Source: an uncultured Alphaproteobacteria bacterium (lineage in GTDB: Bacteria > Pseudomonadota > Alphaproteobacteria > CAAHEQ01 > UBA3637). Taken from it: a stretch of DNA of 64,000 bases. The translations under genes were made by a program, and so were the position numbers. Location of the stretch: positions 75,113 to 139,112 of the forward strand of contig CAKQGY010000002.1 of the NCBI GenBank assembly GCA_934234055.1. Reading direction: 5' to 3'. The first letter of the stretch is position 1; each line of letters begins with the position of its first letter. Shown here one piece after another: positions 25,086 to 33,393 of this stretch. The notes below the pieces were generated by a model. The model searched no databases and was not told the DNA's origin. It worked only from the letters and a program-made list of their open reading frames with translations.

Positions 25086-25265
25086 CTAGAACACGCGCTC
25101 TTTTTGCTTTATGTGCGCGTAAAGTTGCCAGCCGTTGGCTTGTTTGGAAACAACTTTACAGGGTTGGGAGCGCGGAACCGGCAAAATCGGCGACCGGGAC
25201 AGTCCGGGGGTCGGTTTAGACACTTTACGGGCGGCGCTGGCCGTGATTAAATGACTGTATTGCAT
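25086..25265 (-). CDS. possible small protein (59 residues)
   Basis: An ATG at 25265 with GGGCAGGGG upstream opens 59 codons, ending at TAG 25088-25086 just beyond the convergent methyltransferase stop. It begins MQYSHLITASAARKV and ends ANGWQLYAHIKQKERVF. It lies 12 bp after another small ORF on the same strand, so the pair looks like an operon. Family unknown. Composition is similar to real genes here, but no homology can be claimed. Confidence 0.45.
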   Translation of the reverse strand: MQYSHLITASAARKVSKPTPGLSRSPILPVPRSQPCKVVSKQANGWQLYAHIKQKERVF

Positions 25266-25277
25266 AAAGCCCCTGCC

Positions 25278-25469
25278 CTAGTGCCGAATATACGACCGAA
25301 GGCGCGCATTGACATGCAGGTTGCGCTTGATGATGTCTTGGCGACTGATGGATTGCTTTTTGGGCGTTTTTTTGTCCCGGGGGCACTCCCAAGAAGGGAC
25401 ATCACTCAGAGCGCGAAAGCTGACATTATAAATAAAATGTAATTCGTTTAATAAAATCTTTTTGTTCAT
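25278..25469 (-). CDS. small protein of unknown function (63 residues)
   Basis: The ATG at 25469 has TTGGAGA 6 bp upstream and a near-perfect promoter 20 bp further up. The protein begins MNKKILLNELHFIYNVSFRA and contains PSWECPRDKKTPKKQSISRQD, then an Arg/His-rich end. No signal peptide or membrane helix is seen. I do not recognise it. It should be expressed together with the 59-codon ORF that follows. Confidence 0.65.
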   Translation of the reverse strand: MNKKILLNELHFIYNVSFRALSDVPSWECPRDKKTPKKQSISRQDIIKRNLHVNARLRSYIRH

Positions 25470-25488
25470 GGTTATTCTCCAAGGGAAA

Positions 25489-25517
25489 ATTATATCACTT
25501 TTTGGGAATTTTGGCAA
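25489..25517 (-). promoter_or_regulatory. promoter of the small gene pair
   Basis: Minus strand TTGCCA (25517-25512), 17-bp spacer, TATAAT (25494-25489). Confidence 0.75.
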
Positions 25518-25614
25518 GAAGAAAAGAAAAACGGAGAGAGAAATGTTACATTCGTGATTTGGGCATTGCCGTGGCAACAGGGGGGGGGACAATAATAAGT
25601 TGACTCTTTGATTA

Positions 25615-25658
25615 TGGATTCTTCGGAGCAGAATTCCCCTGTTTGCCCAGAATGACGG
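25615..25658. repeat. palindromic intergenic repeat, copy 4
   Basis: TGGATTCTTCGGAGCAGAAT...CAGAATGACGG. The preceding stretch 25548-25600 holds CATTCGTG, a CATTGCCGTGGCAAC half-element and a tract of nine G (25580-25588), apparently a second, decayed copy. Confidence 0.75.
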
Positions 25659-25687
25659 CAAAGTAGAATTTGCGTGTTAAAAAAAAT

Positions 25688-25716
25688 TTGACACAAATAA
25701 ATTATTGTGGTATAAT
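25688..25716 (+). promoter_or_regulatory. consensus promoter of the secreted-protein gene
   Basis: TTGACA (25688-25693), 17-bp spacer, TATAAT (25711-25716): perfect consensus. Confidence 0.85.
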
Positions 25717-25752
25717 AATGGTATAAAGTTTAATTTACAAGGAGGTTATACA

Positions 25753-26475
25753 ATGACTTTTAAGAAAACACTGACTGGGATTGCTTTGGCTGCGGGAGCC
25801 ATGGTGGCACCGATGACCAAAGCCGAGACAAAACCGGCGGATACACCGGCAAAAACTCAGGAAGCCGCGCAAGGTGAAAAAATCACGATGCCGGATTGGA
25901 TCCCGACAACTGCCGACGGTAAGTTTGATGAGAAAAAAGCCCATGAACAAGCCGATATGCTGTGGCAAGAAAATGGCGATGCTATTCAGAAATATGCCGA
26001 TGATGTGGCTGCCGGTGTGCCGGAAGAAATTGCCTTTACCAAGTTTGCTCACAATTTGGCAAAAGGTGATAAAGAACAAGAAAAACAAATCCTGTCTCTG
26101 TATGATGCCGTCAAAAAAACACGCGAGCAACGCCAAGGGAATATGACAGATGATTCGTTTTTCAAAGCGTGTAATGCAGGAGGGTTGTTTTTTGCATTTT
26201 TGGTTTTTTCTTCTTCTTTGTTAGGAGGAATGAACGATAAAAAAGTGGGGCGCTACTTGAGCATTGCTAATGTTACCGCATTGGCGGTATTCACTCTATC
26301 AAAATGGGTAAATCCAAATCAAGTTACAAAAAACACATTTGTTGACTTTCAAAAACAAATGCATCAAGCCTATACGCAACAAATAAATGGCGATAAGAAC
26401 TATACGATAACCGACATGGCAACGGCCCGGAAGATGATCCAAATGGCGCAAGGCGTCAAAGGAGCAGAAAGATAG
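25753..26475 (+). CDS. exported or membrane protein of unknown function
   Basis: A 240-residue protein with a signal peptide (about 1-24: KKTLTGIALAAGAMVAP, then MTKAE), a charged helical region (25-130) and two hydrophobic segments near 138-160 and 168-190. A typical AAGGAGG (25739-25745) lies 7 bp before ATG 25753, which is preferred to the longer frame from 25705. With a perfect promoter and ribosome site it should be abundant. The mature part would face the periplasm up to the first membrane helix. No family recognised. Confidence 0.8.
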   Translation: MTFKKTLTGIALAAGAMVAPMTKAETKPADTPAKTQEAAQGEKITMPDWIPTTADGKFDEKKAHEQADMLWQENGDAIQKYADDVAAGVPEEIAFTKFAHNLAKGDKEQEKQILSLYDAVKKTREQRQGNMTDDSFFKACNAGGLFFAFLVFSSSLLGGMNDKKVGRYLSIANVTALAVFTLSKWVNPNQVTKNTFVDFQKQMHQAYTQQINGDKNYTITDMATARKMIQMAQGVKGAER

Positions 26476-26502
26476 GTCGTTTGGGTGTTATGTCTGCGAA
26501 AG

Positions 26503-26539
26503 GCCTGCCGGTAAAAACCGGTGGGCTTTTTCTTTTTTT
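26503..26539 (+). terminator. terminator after the secreted-protein gene
   Basis: GCCTGCCGGT, AAAA, ACCGGTGGGC (two G-U pairs) followed by TTTTTCTTTTTTT. Confidence 0.85.
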
Positions 26540-26568
26540 AGGGGGGAAAATAAAGAATTGGTGTTCAA

Positions 26569-26611
26569 TGGATTCTTCGGGGGCAGGTCCCCTTGCCTCT
26601 CGCAATGACAG
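26569..26611. repeat. palindromic intergenic repeat, copy 5 (hybrid ends)
   Basis: The left end is of the ATTCTTCG type and the right end of the CGCAATGAC type, so this copy looks like a recombinant of the two subtypes. A further right end (CTCAGAATGATGGGAGAG) occurs at 26692-26709. Otherwise 26540-26777 shows no gene. Confidence 0.75.
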
Positions 26612-26777
26612 CGGGGGTGGACTGGTTCAAGGCAAAGGTTCATTGCTTTGCGCACCCCACCCGGCCACCGGCAGGTCCTCGCTTACGCAGTGCTCAGAAT
26701 GATGGGAGAGAGAGGAGAATGACGGGAGGGAAGCAGCGGTAGGGAAAGGACGAGGCTAAAAAATAAAGAAATAAAAG

Positions 26778-26806
26778 TTGTGAAGAAAGAAAAAATATGA
26801 TATCCT
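26778..26806 (+). promoter_or_regulatory. promoter of the first MORN-repeat gene
   Basis: TTGTGA (26778-26783), 17-bp spacer, TATCCT (26801-26806). The surrounding AAAAGTTGTG resembles the promoter of the paralogue at 55433. Confidence 0.6.
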
Positions 26807-26827
26807 GCTGGGAAAGGAGAATGTGCT

Positions 26828-27352
26828 ATGGTCGTAAAAAGTGCGTTTCACTATAACGGAAAATTGAAAGAAGCGTATATCGTTGATGAACAAGGGCGGA
26901 AAAACGGGCCCTATGAGTCCTTTCACGAAAGCGGAAAACCGAATGTCAAATGCACCTATAAAAACGATGTCTATGACGGAGTGTTTGAAAAATACTATGA
27001 GGACGGGCTGTTGCAGCTGAAATGTCGGTATCAAAACGGAAAAGAAAACGGGCCCTTTGAAGAATACTACCGAGACGGATCGCTGTATAAAAAAGGCTCT
27101 TTCGTGAACGGGGTCTATGCGGGACCCTATGTCGTGTATAGCGTCAACGGACAAATCGTGGAAAAAGGAGTCTTTGTCAACGGGGAGTTCGTGTCCGATG
27201 ATATGGAAAAAATTTGGCAAGAGAAAGCCTTGCCTCGGCAAGAATTAAATGCCAAGTTGGCGGCTGTTTCTGTCCAGATGGCTCCGACCGATTTACGACA
27301 GGCGGTAAAACGGGCTTTGGTGGCCGAATATCACCAAAATGGCGGAAGATAA
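26828..27352 (+). CDS. MORN-repeat (YwqK-like) protein
   Basis: A 174-residue protein with about five MORN_2-type repeats of 23-24 residues (residues 5-120), each with a NGPYE/DGVFE-like core followed by an aromatic pair and a G-x-L stretch. GGAAAGGAGAATG precedes the ATG. Such proteins are often annotated as YwqK-family antitoxins or membrane-associated MORN proteins; neither is proven here. The C-terminal 50 residues (ELNAKLAAVSVQ and an Arg-rich end) resemble the tail of the paralogue at 55508. It is followed 24 bp later by a membrane-protein gene, its probable partner. Confidence 0.8.
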   Translation: MVVKSAFHYNGKLKEAYIVDEQGRKNGPYESFHESGKPNVKCTYKNDVYDGVFEKYYEDGLLQLKCRYQNGKENGPFEEYYRDGSLYKKGSFVNGVYAGPYVVYSVNGQIVEKGVFVNGEFVSDDMEKIWQEKALPRQELNAKLAAVSVQMAPTDLRQAVKRALVAEYHQNGGR

Positions 27353-27376
27353 GGAAAATAAAAAAGGATTATTCAA

Positions 27377-28414
27377 ATGATTTCTTGTATGGAATTTATC
27401 TCAAAAGCAGAACAATTAAAACCGACGGTTATTAAAGAAAAAAAGAAGCAGGTGAAGTTGTCCGGTCTGCAAGTCTTGGGACTGATTATCCTGAGTTTTT
27501 TTACTTTTTCCTGTTTGGTATTGATTGCAGCCGGAATAGATTTAATAGCTATTATTATCATGGTGTTGGTATTGACCGCGGGGTGGTTTGGTTTTTTTGC
27601 CTCAATCAATTATATCAAAAATGAACGACGGGAAGAATATCAGGTCAAATACCTGACCCTTAAAAAAGATATTCTGGTGTGCCTGGGGCTTGGGGGATTG
27701 TGGGTTGTTGCCATAATACCACCAAGTTGTTGGTCCGGAACAACAAATCATTTTATCAATTCTTTGTTGAGTATTATTACCACTCTTTCCGTTCTTGGCG
27801 TCACGACAATTTATGGTATAAAATATTTTTCAGGCGAAAAACGAACCGATCTTTATGAGAAGAGCAAGCTGTCCGCTCCGCTGTTTCGGTTGTTGAACCT
27901 GTTGAACATCAAGCAAGAAGAACACAAACCTTACTTTTTATTTTTGGATTCCTTTGGGGAGGATATTCGTTTTGGCGCCGGCGATTTGAGTATCAAAATC
28001 GCACAGTTGGAAGGAAAAATTGATCCGTCTCTTAAAGAAGAAGACTTTGATCCCTTTGTTGATAAGCAGGGTAATAACCGGCACAAACTAAAACAAATAG
28101 ACTTGGTAAGCGGTTTCTGTTTTGACATTCCAATGAAAAATTGGGATACGCCAACAATTGAACGCATCAAGGAAAATCTGGCGCAATTTGTCTTGTCAAA
28201 AACAGGGAAAGATTTGTTTTGCCACCCTTCAAAAATTGTGGAGATTAAAACTCAAATACAAGACAGGCACTTGATAGTTTATGTGATAACCTTTCGGGGG
28301 AATACATTTACTCTTCCGAATCTGTATGTGGGACGGTATTTTTTCTATGCACGGGAAGATTTGCCCGAGATATATAAAGATGTAAAACTGCTGTATGATA
28401 TTCTGAATTTTTAA
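27377..28414 (+). CDS. multi-spanning membrane protein of unknown function
   Basis: A 345-residue protein with about four membrane helices in the first 155 residues (near 32-53, 55-76, 95-115, 130-150) and a soluble C-terminal domain of 190 residues (FLDSFGEDIRFGAGD, DFDPFVDKQGN). AAAGGA precedes the ATG. It is probably cotranscribed with the MORN-repeat gene. Codon use is somewhat AT-rich. No family is recognised; a toxin-like or sensory role would be speculation. Confidence 0.75.
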   Translation: MISCMEFISKAEQLKPTVIKEKKKQVKLSGLQVLGLIILSFFTFSCLVLIAAGIDLIAIIIMVLVLTAGWFGFFASINYIKNERREEYQVKYLTLKKDILVCLGLGGLWVVAIIPPSCWSGTTNHFINSLLSIITTLSVLGVTTIYGIKYFSGEKRTDLYEKSKLSAPLFRLLNLLNIKQEEHKPYFLFLDSFGEDIRFGAGDLSIKIAQLEGKIDPSLKEEDFDPFVDKQGNNRHKLKQIDLVSGFCFDIPMKNWDTPTIERIKENLAQFVLSKTGKDLFCHPSKIVEIKTQIQDRHLIVYVITFRGNTFTLPNLYVGRYFFYAREDLPEIYKDVKLLYDILNF

Positions 28415-28464
28415 TATCCCGAATTGGTTCGACCCTGCCCCGAGTATATGGCCTTGTTGTTTAA

Positions 28465-28506
28465 TGGATTGCCGCGGGACAGACTGGTCTGTCCCTCGCA
28501 ATGACA
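28465..28506. repeat. palindromic intergenic repeat, copy 6
   Basis: TGGATTGCCGCGGGACAGAC, TG, GTCTGTCCCTCGCAATGACA. The inner arms GGGACAGAC/GTCTGTCCC are perfect. CTCAGAATGGCAGGAGAG at 28565-28582 is a lone right end. Confidence 0.85.
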
Positions 28507-28600
28507 AAATGCAGATCAGAATGTCTGGGAGGCTGATGGTCGGTGATAGAACCAAGAGAATGCAACTCAGAATGGCAGGAGAGAGAACAAAAGTCAGTGG

Positions 28601-31600
28601 TTAAGCGGAGGTGGCAATGGCAGCCAGTTTCTTGATGATATTACGCACGCCGTCCAAGCGGTTGGCCGGTGTTGGCCACGGGCGCATCACAACCAACTTT
28701 TGATCCGGGCGAATCCGAATCGTTCCCATTTGCTGATTGATGTAGGCGACCAGGCCGGCGGGATTGGGGAATGTGTTGTTTCGGAATGCAATACCAGCCC
28801 CCTTGGGACCGGCGTCCAGGCGTTCTATGTTCACGGACTTGGCCAATATTTTAAGCTCTATCGTCTGCAACAGATTTTCAACCTCAACCGGGAAAGCACC
28901 AAAGCGATCCGTCAACTCGGCACGCAGGGAATCGACCTCGACCAGGTCGGTTATCTCGCTGAGGCGATGGTAAAGGCTCATACGCACATCTAAATCGGCA
29001 ATATAACTTTCGGGGATTAAAACCGGCAAACCGATGGAAATTTGCGGCGAAAAATCTTCGGCAACCGGTTGCGTATCGGCAGAACCCCGGCGGCGGAGAG
29101 TCTGAATAGCCTCGGCCAACATTTTTTGATACAAGGCAACTCCGACTTCGCGAATATGGCCGGATTGCTCTTGACCCAGCAAATTACCGGCACCGCGAAT
29201 GTCCAAATCATGGCTGGCCAACATAAAGCCTGCCCCCAGGCTATCCAGGCTTTGCATAACCGTTAAACGCTTGGTCGCGGTATCGGAAAGACGTTGATTG
29301 GGCGGAGTCATCAAATACGCATAAGCACGCAATTTGCCCCGTCCCACACGGCCGCGCAACTGGTAAAGTGCCGCCAAGCCGAACATATCCGCCCGATATA
29401 CAATAATCGTATTGACAGACGGCATATCCAAGCCCGATTCTATAATACTGGTAGCCAACAGAACATCATACTTCTTATCCGCAAAAGCCGTCATAATGCT
29501 TTCCAGTTTGCCGGCGGGCATTTGTCCGTGTGCCTCTATTACTCGAATGTCGGGGACAATCTTTTTCAAAATAGCGGAAAGCTCGGCCATATCGGAAATG
29601 CGCGGGCAAACCACAAATGTTTGGCCGCCGCGGAAATGCTCACGCAAGATGGCCTCTTTGACAATGACGGGATCAAAGGGAGAGACAAAAGTCTTGACCG
29701 CCAAACGATCCACCGGCGGCGTGGCAATGACCGACAACTCACGCACACCGGCCAAAGATAACTGCAAAGTCCGGGGAATCGGCGTCGCCGTCAGGGTGAG
29801 GACATGAACTCCCTGTTTTAATTCTTTAAGGCGCTCTTTGTGGGCGACGCCGAAGTGCTGTTCCTCGTCCACAATAACCAAGCCCAGGTTTTTGAACTGA
29901 GTCCCCCGGGCCAGCAAGGCATGCGTGCCGATAACAATATCAACCGTGCCTTGTTTCATCTCGGCGTGAATCTTTTGCGCGTCGGCATGCGAAACCAGGC
30001 GCGACAGACCCGCAATCCGAATGGGGAAGCCCTGAAAACGCTCGGTGAAATTATGTGTGTGTTGGCGAGCCAGCAAGGTGGTCGGGACAATCACAGCAAC
30101 CTGAAACCCCGCCATGGTGGCTAAAAAAGCCGCACGCATGGCAACCTCGGTCTTGCCAAAGCCGACATCACCGCAAACCAGGCGATCCATAGGCTTGCCG
30201 GCGGCCAGGTCGCTTTCAATTTCGGAGATCGTGCGCAGTTGGTCATCGGTCTCGGAATACGGAAAATGCGCACAAAACTCTTGATACAGGCCGTGGGGAG
30301 CCAAAATGCGCTCCATCTGATTTAAGGCTCGGTGAGAAGCCGTTTGCATCAATTGCTCGGCCATTTTGAAAAGGTCTTTTTTAACGCGCTCTTTACGCGT
30401 GGCGAATGCCGTGCCGCCCAGACGATCCAGCGCGGTATGCTCGGCATTGCCATAACGCGACAGCACATCGGCATTTTCAACCGGCACAAACAGCTTATCT
30501 CCGCCGTCATACTCCAAGCACAAGCAATCATGCGCCGCACCCGCAATTTGCAGAGGAACAAGGCCTTGAAACCGGCCGACACCGTGTGTCTGGTGAACCA
30601 CCAAATCCCCGACATTCAGGGTTGTAATATCCGCTATAAAATCCGGATTGGAGCGCTTTTTCACCGGGCGAATAATGCGCGTGCCCAGTATGTCCGTTTC
30701 GGTAATCACAATCCACTTGTCCGTGGAAAAACCCTTTTCAAACGGCGCAACCAGAGCCGCCGGGGCGTGCGTCAGAGCGGACTTCCAAGTTTCGGCCGGG
30801 GTTAAATGAACACCCCGATCCCGAAGTAAGCCCGATAACCTTTGGCAGGAGCCGTCTGTGGCCGCGGTTAAAATAACAGCGCGGGACTCGGCACGAATAA
30901 AATCAGCAACCACATCAAAGACATCTTGGCGATCTTGAACCCGGGTATCCACAAAATCATGGCCGGCACGTCCCCCCATATCCCGGGCATCGGCCTCTAT
31001 AAATGGCGACAAGGCAAAGGTGGAATGTGTGGCATACAGTTCGTCCAGCACCGCGGGGGGCGCAAAGAAAAGATCAGGCGGAATGGGGTGATAAACCGTG
31101 CCGATTGTCGTGCCGTCGCTCAGAGCTTGGAGACGAGCCTGATAATACTCGTGAATCTGCTCGGTGCGGGAAGCAAACGCATCACGGGCCTGATAATCCA
31201 GCACCACGGGGGCAGTCGGCATATACGACCAAATCGGAACCATCTTCGGGTGAAAGAGGGGTAAAAAATGCTCTATTCCCTGAACATAACGGCCGGCAGA
31301 GACAGCCTCGTAAAACGCATCATCGGCCGTCTTGTCAAATAACTCACGATAGCGTTGGCGGAACAGCGAAATGCTGTCGGGGGTAAGGACAAACTCGCTC
31401 ATCGGCTTTAAGGTGAACTCGGGAACAGATCGGGTGCTGCGCTGAGTCATCGGATCAAATAAGCGAATCGAATCCACCTCGTCGCCAAAAAAATCCACGC
31501 GAACAGGCTGAGCCTCGCCCGCGGGGAAGATGTCTATCAACCCGCCTCGTACGGCAAAATCACCGGCTTCCATCACTGTATCGCTCGTATGATAGCCGTT

Positions 31601-32014
31601 GCGAATCAAAAATGATTTAAGGCTTTCAAAAGAGACTGTTTGGCCGGTCTTTAAGGTCAGAGCCGAATCGCGAAAAAAAGTGGGGGGCGGAACATATTGC
31701 AGGGCTGCGGATGCTGTTGTCAACAAAATAAACGGCGATTGCGGGTTTTGAGCCAAGCGCACCAGGGTATCAATGCGCGCACCGACAATTTCAGGCGCCG
31801 GGGCCGTTCGGTCATAGGGCACTGTATCCCAGGTTTGAAACGCCAAAACGGGAATGTTCGGAGTCATCAGATTCAGGGCTTGGCGCACGGCGGCTAATTT
31901 CGTCTCGCTCGGGACAATGTAAATCAAAGCCCCGTGGCGGGCAACCAAGCGTTCTAAAACAAGGGGCTCAAACCCCGTCGGCACACCACACAGTTGTTTA
32001 ATCGATTCCGGCAT
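28601..32014 (-). CDS. mfd: transcription-repair coupling factor Mfd
   Basis: A 1137-residue DNA translocase that removes stalled RNA polymerase and recruits UvrA. The N-terminal UvrB-like region, the RNAP-interacting domain (DLVVHQTHGVGRFQGL) and RecG-like helicase motifs are present: GDVGFGKTEVAMRAAF (Walker A), VDEEQHFGVAHKERLK (DEEQ box), TLTATPIPRTLQ, QLRGRVGRG (motif VI). The C-terminal TRCF domain follows. Length matches the family (about 1150). It is the last gene of the sel1-dus-trkA-mfd cluster. Confidence 0.98.
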   Translation of the reverse strand: MPESIKQLCGVPTGFEPLVLERLVARHGALIYIVPSETKLAAVRQALNLMTPNIPVLAFQTWDTVPYDRTAPAPEIVGARIDTLVRLAQNPQSPFILLTTASAALQYVPPPTFFRDSALTLKTGQTVSFESLKSFLIRNGYHTSDTVMEAGDFAVRGGLIDIFPAGEAQPVRVDFFGDEVDSIRLFDPMTQRSTRSVPEFTLKPMSEFVLTPDSISLFRQRYRELFDKTADDAFYEAVSAGRYVQGIEHFLPLFHPKMVPIWSYMPTAPVVLDYQARDAFASRTEQIHEYYQARLQALSDGTTIGTVYHPIPPDLFFAPPAVLDELYATHSTFALSPFIEADARDMGGRAGHDFVDTRVQDRQDVFDVVADFIRAESRAVILTAATDGSCQRLSGLLRDRGVHLTPAETWKSALTHAPAALVAPFEKGFSTDKWIVITETDILGTRIIRPVKKRSNPDFIADITTLNVGDLVVHQTHGVGRFQGLVPLQIAGAAHDCLCLEYDGGDKLFVPVENADVLSRYGNAEHTALDRLGGTAFATRKERVKKDLFKMAEQLMQTASHRALNQMERILAPHGLYQEFCAHFPYSETDDQLRTISEIESDLAAGKPMDRLVCGDVGFGKTEVAMRAAFLATMAGFQVAVIVPTTLLARQHTHNFTERFQGFPIRIAGLSRLVSHADAQKIHAEMKQGTVDIVIGTHALLARGTQFKNLGLVIVDEEQHFGVAHKERLKELKQGVHVLTLTATPIPRTLQLSLAGVRELSVIATPPVDRLAVKTFVSPFDPVIVKEAILREHFRGGQTFVVCPRISDMAELSAILKKIVPDIRVIEAHGQMPAGKLESIMTAFADKKYDVLLATSIIESGLDMPSVNTIIVYRADMFGLAALYQLRGRVGRGKLRAYAYLMTPPNQRLSDTATKRLTVMQSLDSLGAGFMLASHDLDIRGAGNLLGQEQSGHIREVGVALYQKMLAEAIQTLRRRGSADTQPVAEDFSPQISIGLPVLIPESYIADLDVRMSLYHRLSEITDLVEVDSLRAELTDRFGAFPVEVENLLQTIELKILAKSVNIERLDAGPKGAGIAFRNNTFPNPAGLVAYINQQMGTIRIRPDQKLVVMRPWPTPANRLDGVRNIIKKLAAIATSA

Positions 32015-32025
32015 TTAAGAGATCC

Positions 32026-33393
32026 CTAGAAAAAATTGATTCCGACGGAAAAAAGTTTTTCGGCGTCTTGAACATGGCCTTTTTCAACGAACAGGAAAAC
32101 ACGGTCTTTTTCCTGAACAATCAAATCCTTTTGCGGGAGCATAAACAAATCACCACGCAAAATACCCGCAATCACAATGCCGTCGGGCACAGAAATCTTG
32201 CCCAGGTTGTTTTTGGTAATCTTGGCCGTTTTAAGAGCTTCAAACTCCAACACCTCGCCAATGCCGGATTGAATGAAATAGTCGTCTTTGACACGGCCTT
32301 TACGCAGATACTGCAAAATGGACGAAACCATCACGGCATTCGGATCAATGGTGGTATCTATGCCCAGACCCGACAGCAAATTATCATACAGCGGATTGTG
32401 AATTAAAGCACAGACACGCTCTATCCCTGCCCTTTTGGAAATCATCGCCAGCAGGATATTGTTTTCGTCCGAATTCGTCGTTGCTATGGCGATTTTGTAA
32501 TTTTTTAAATTCAACTCGTCCATCAGGTTTTCATCCAGCGCGTCGCCCTCAATCACCAGCGTATTTTCCAACTTTTCACCCAGGAAATGCGCGCGGGTTT
32601 CATCCTTTTCAACCAAAGTCATATCCTTGCTGAGGGAACTGTCCTCCAATTGTTTGGCCAGCTGAAAGCCGACTTTGCCACCACCGTAAATCATAATATA
32701 ACGCGCCGGAATTTCGGCATACCCGAATATGTCCAGAACATGTGTTAAATGCGCTTTGTCCACGATAAAATAAACTTCGTCGCCGGCCTTGATCGTGACG
32801 GAATCCAACGGCATCAGTTGAAAACGGCGTTTGATCGCCACAATTTGAGCATTTTGGGATTGCAACATTTTTTTAACATCGGCGATCGTCTTACCGACCA
32901 AAGTGGCGGTCTTGCGGCATTTAAGGCCGATGAACTTGACCATCCCGTCGCCCATATCCGTCATATCCACCGAGCCCGATACGGACAGATTGTTGATGAT
33001 GTGCGTGGCGGTTTCAACCTCGGGCGACAAAACAACATCTATGTTTAATGACTGCAAAAACGATTTATACTTGGCCGACAAATACTCGGGCGACGAAATA
33101 CGCGCGATCCGTTGGGGGATATGAAAGACGGATCCGGCCACGCTGCACGACACGATGTTCGTCTCATCACTGCCCGTGACGGCCAGAAAAATATCGGCAT
33201 GTTGTGCACCGGCACGTTCTAAAACAGACGGATAAGAAACACAGCCTGTAATGGTTTGAATGTCCAACTGCTCGCTGAGGTTGCCGAGAGCGTCCTCGTT
33301 GCTGTCAATCAGAACAATCTCGTCATTCTCGGCACGCAAATAACGCGCCAACGCAACACCGATCTCACCGGCTCCGGCAATAATAACTTTCAT
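32026..33393 (-). CDS. trkA: Trk potassium uptake regulatory protein TrkA
   Basis: A 455-residue peripheral protein with two RCK/TrkA-N NAD-binding domains. The first begins KVIIAGAGEIGVALARYL (GxGxxG) and the second YIMIYGGGKVGFQLAKQL near residue 233; each is followed by a TrkA-C domain. It gates the TrkH/G potassium channel, which is not in this window. AAGGAG precedes the ATG, which overlaps the dus stop (ATGA). Confidence 0.95.
   Translation of the reverse strand: MKVIIAGAGEIGVALARYLRAENDEIVLIDSNEDALGNLSEQLDIQTITGCVSYPSVLERAGAQHADIFLAVTGSDETNIVSCSVAGSVFHIPQRIARISSPEYLSAKYKSFLQSLNIDVVLSPEVETATHIINNLSVSGSVDMTDMGDGMVKFIGLKCRKTATLVGKTIADVKKMLQSQNAQIVAIKRRFQLMPLDSVTIKAGDEVYFIVDKAHLTHVLDIFGYAEIPARYIMIYGGGKVGFQLAKQLEDSSLSKDMTLVEKDETRAHFLGEKLENTLVIEGDALDENLMDELNLKNYKIAIATTNSDENNILLAMISKRAGIERVCALIHNPLYDNLLSGLGIDTTIDPNAVMVSSILQYLRKGRVKDDYFIQSGIGEVLEFEALKTAKITKNNLGKISVPDGIVIAGILRGDLFMLPQKDLIVQEKDRVFLFVEKGHVQDAEKLFSVGINFF

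Noticed and set aside
25251..25442. 63-codon plus-strand ORF opposite the small gene at 25278-25469
   Set aside because: The minus-strand frame has a promoter and ribosome site; this one has neither.
25580..25588. Nine-G tract as a phase-variation switch
   Set aside because: It lies in a decayed intergenic repeat and is not placed between a start and a reading frame or inside a promoter spacer.
26828..27352. Confident call as a toxin-antitoxin antitoxin
   Set aside because: MORN/YwqK annotation rests on repeats shared by proteins of many roles; no recognised toxin is adjacent.
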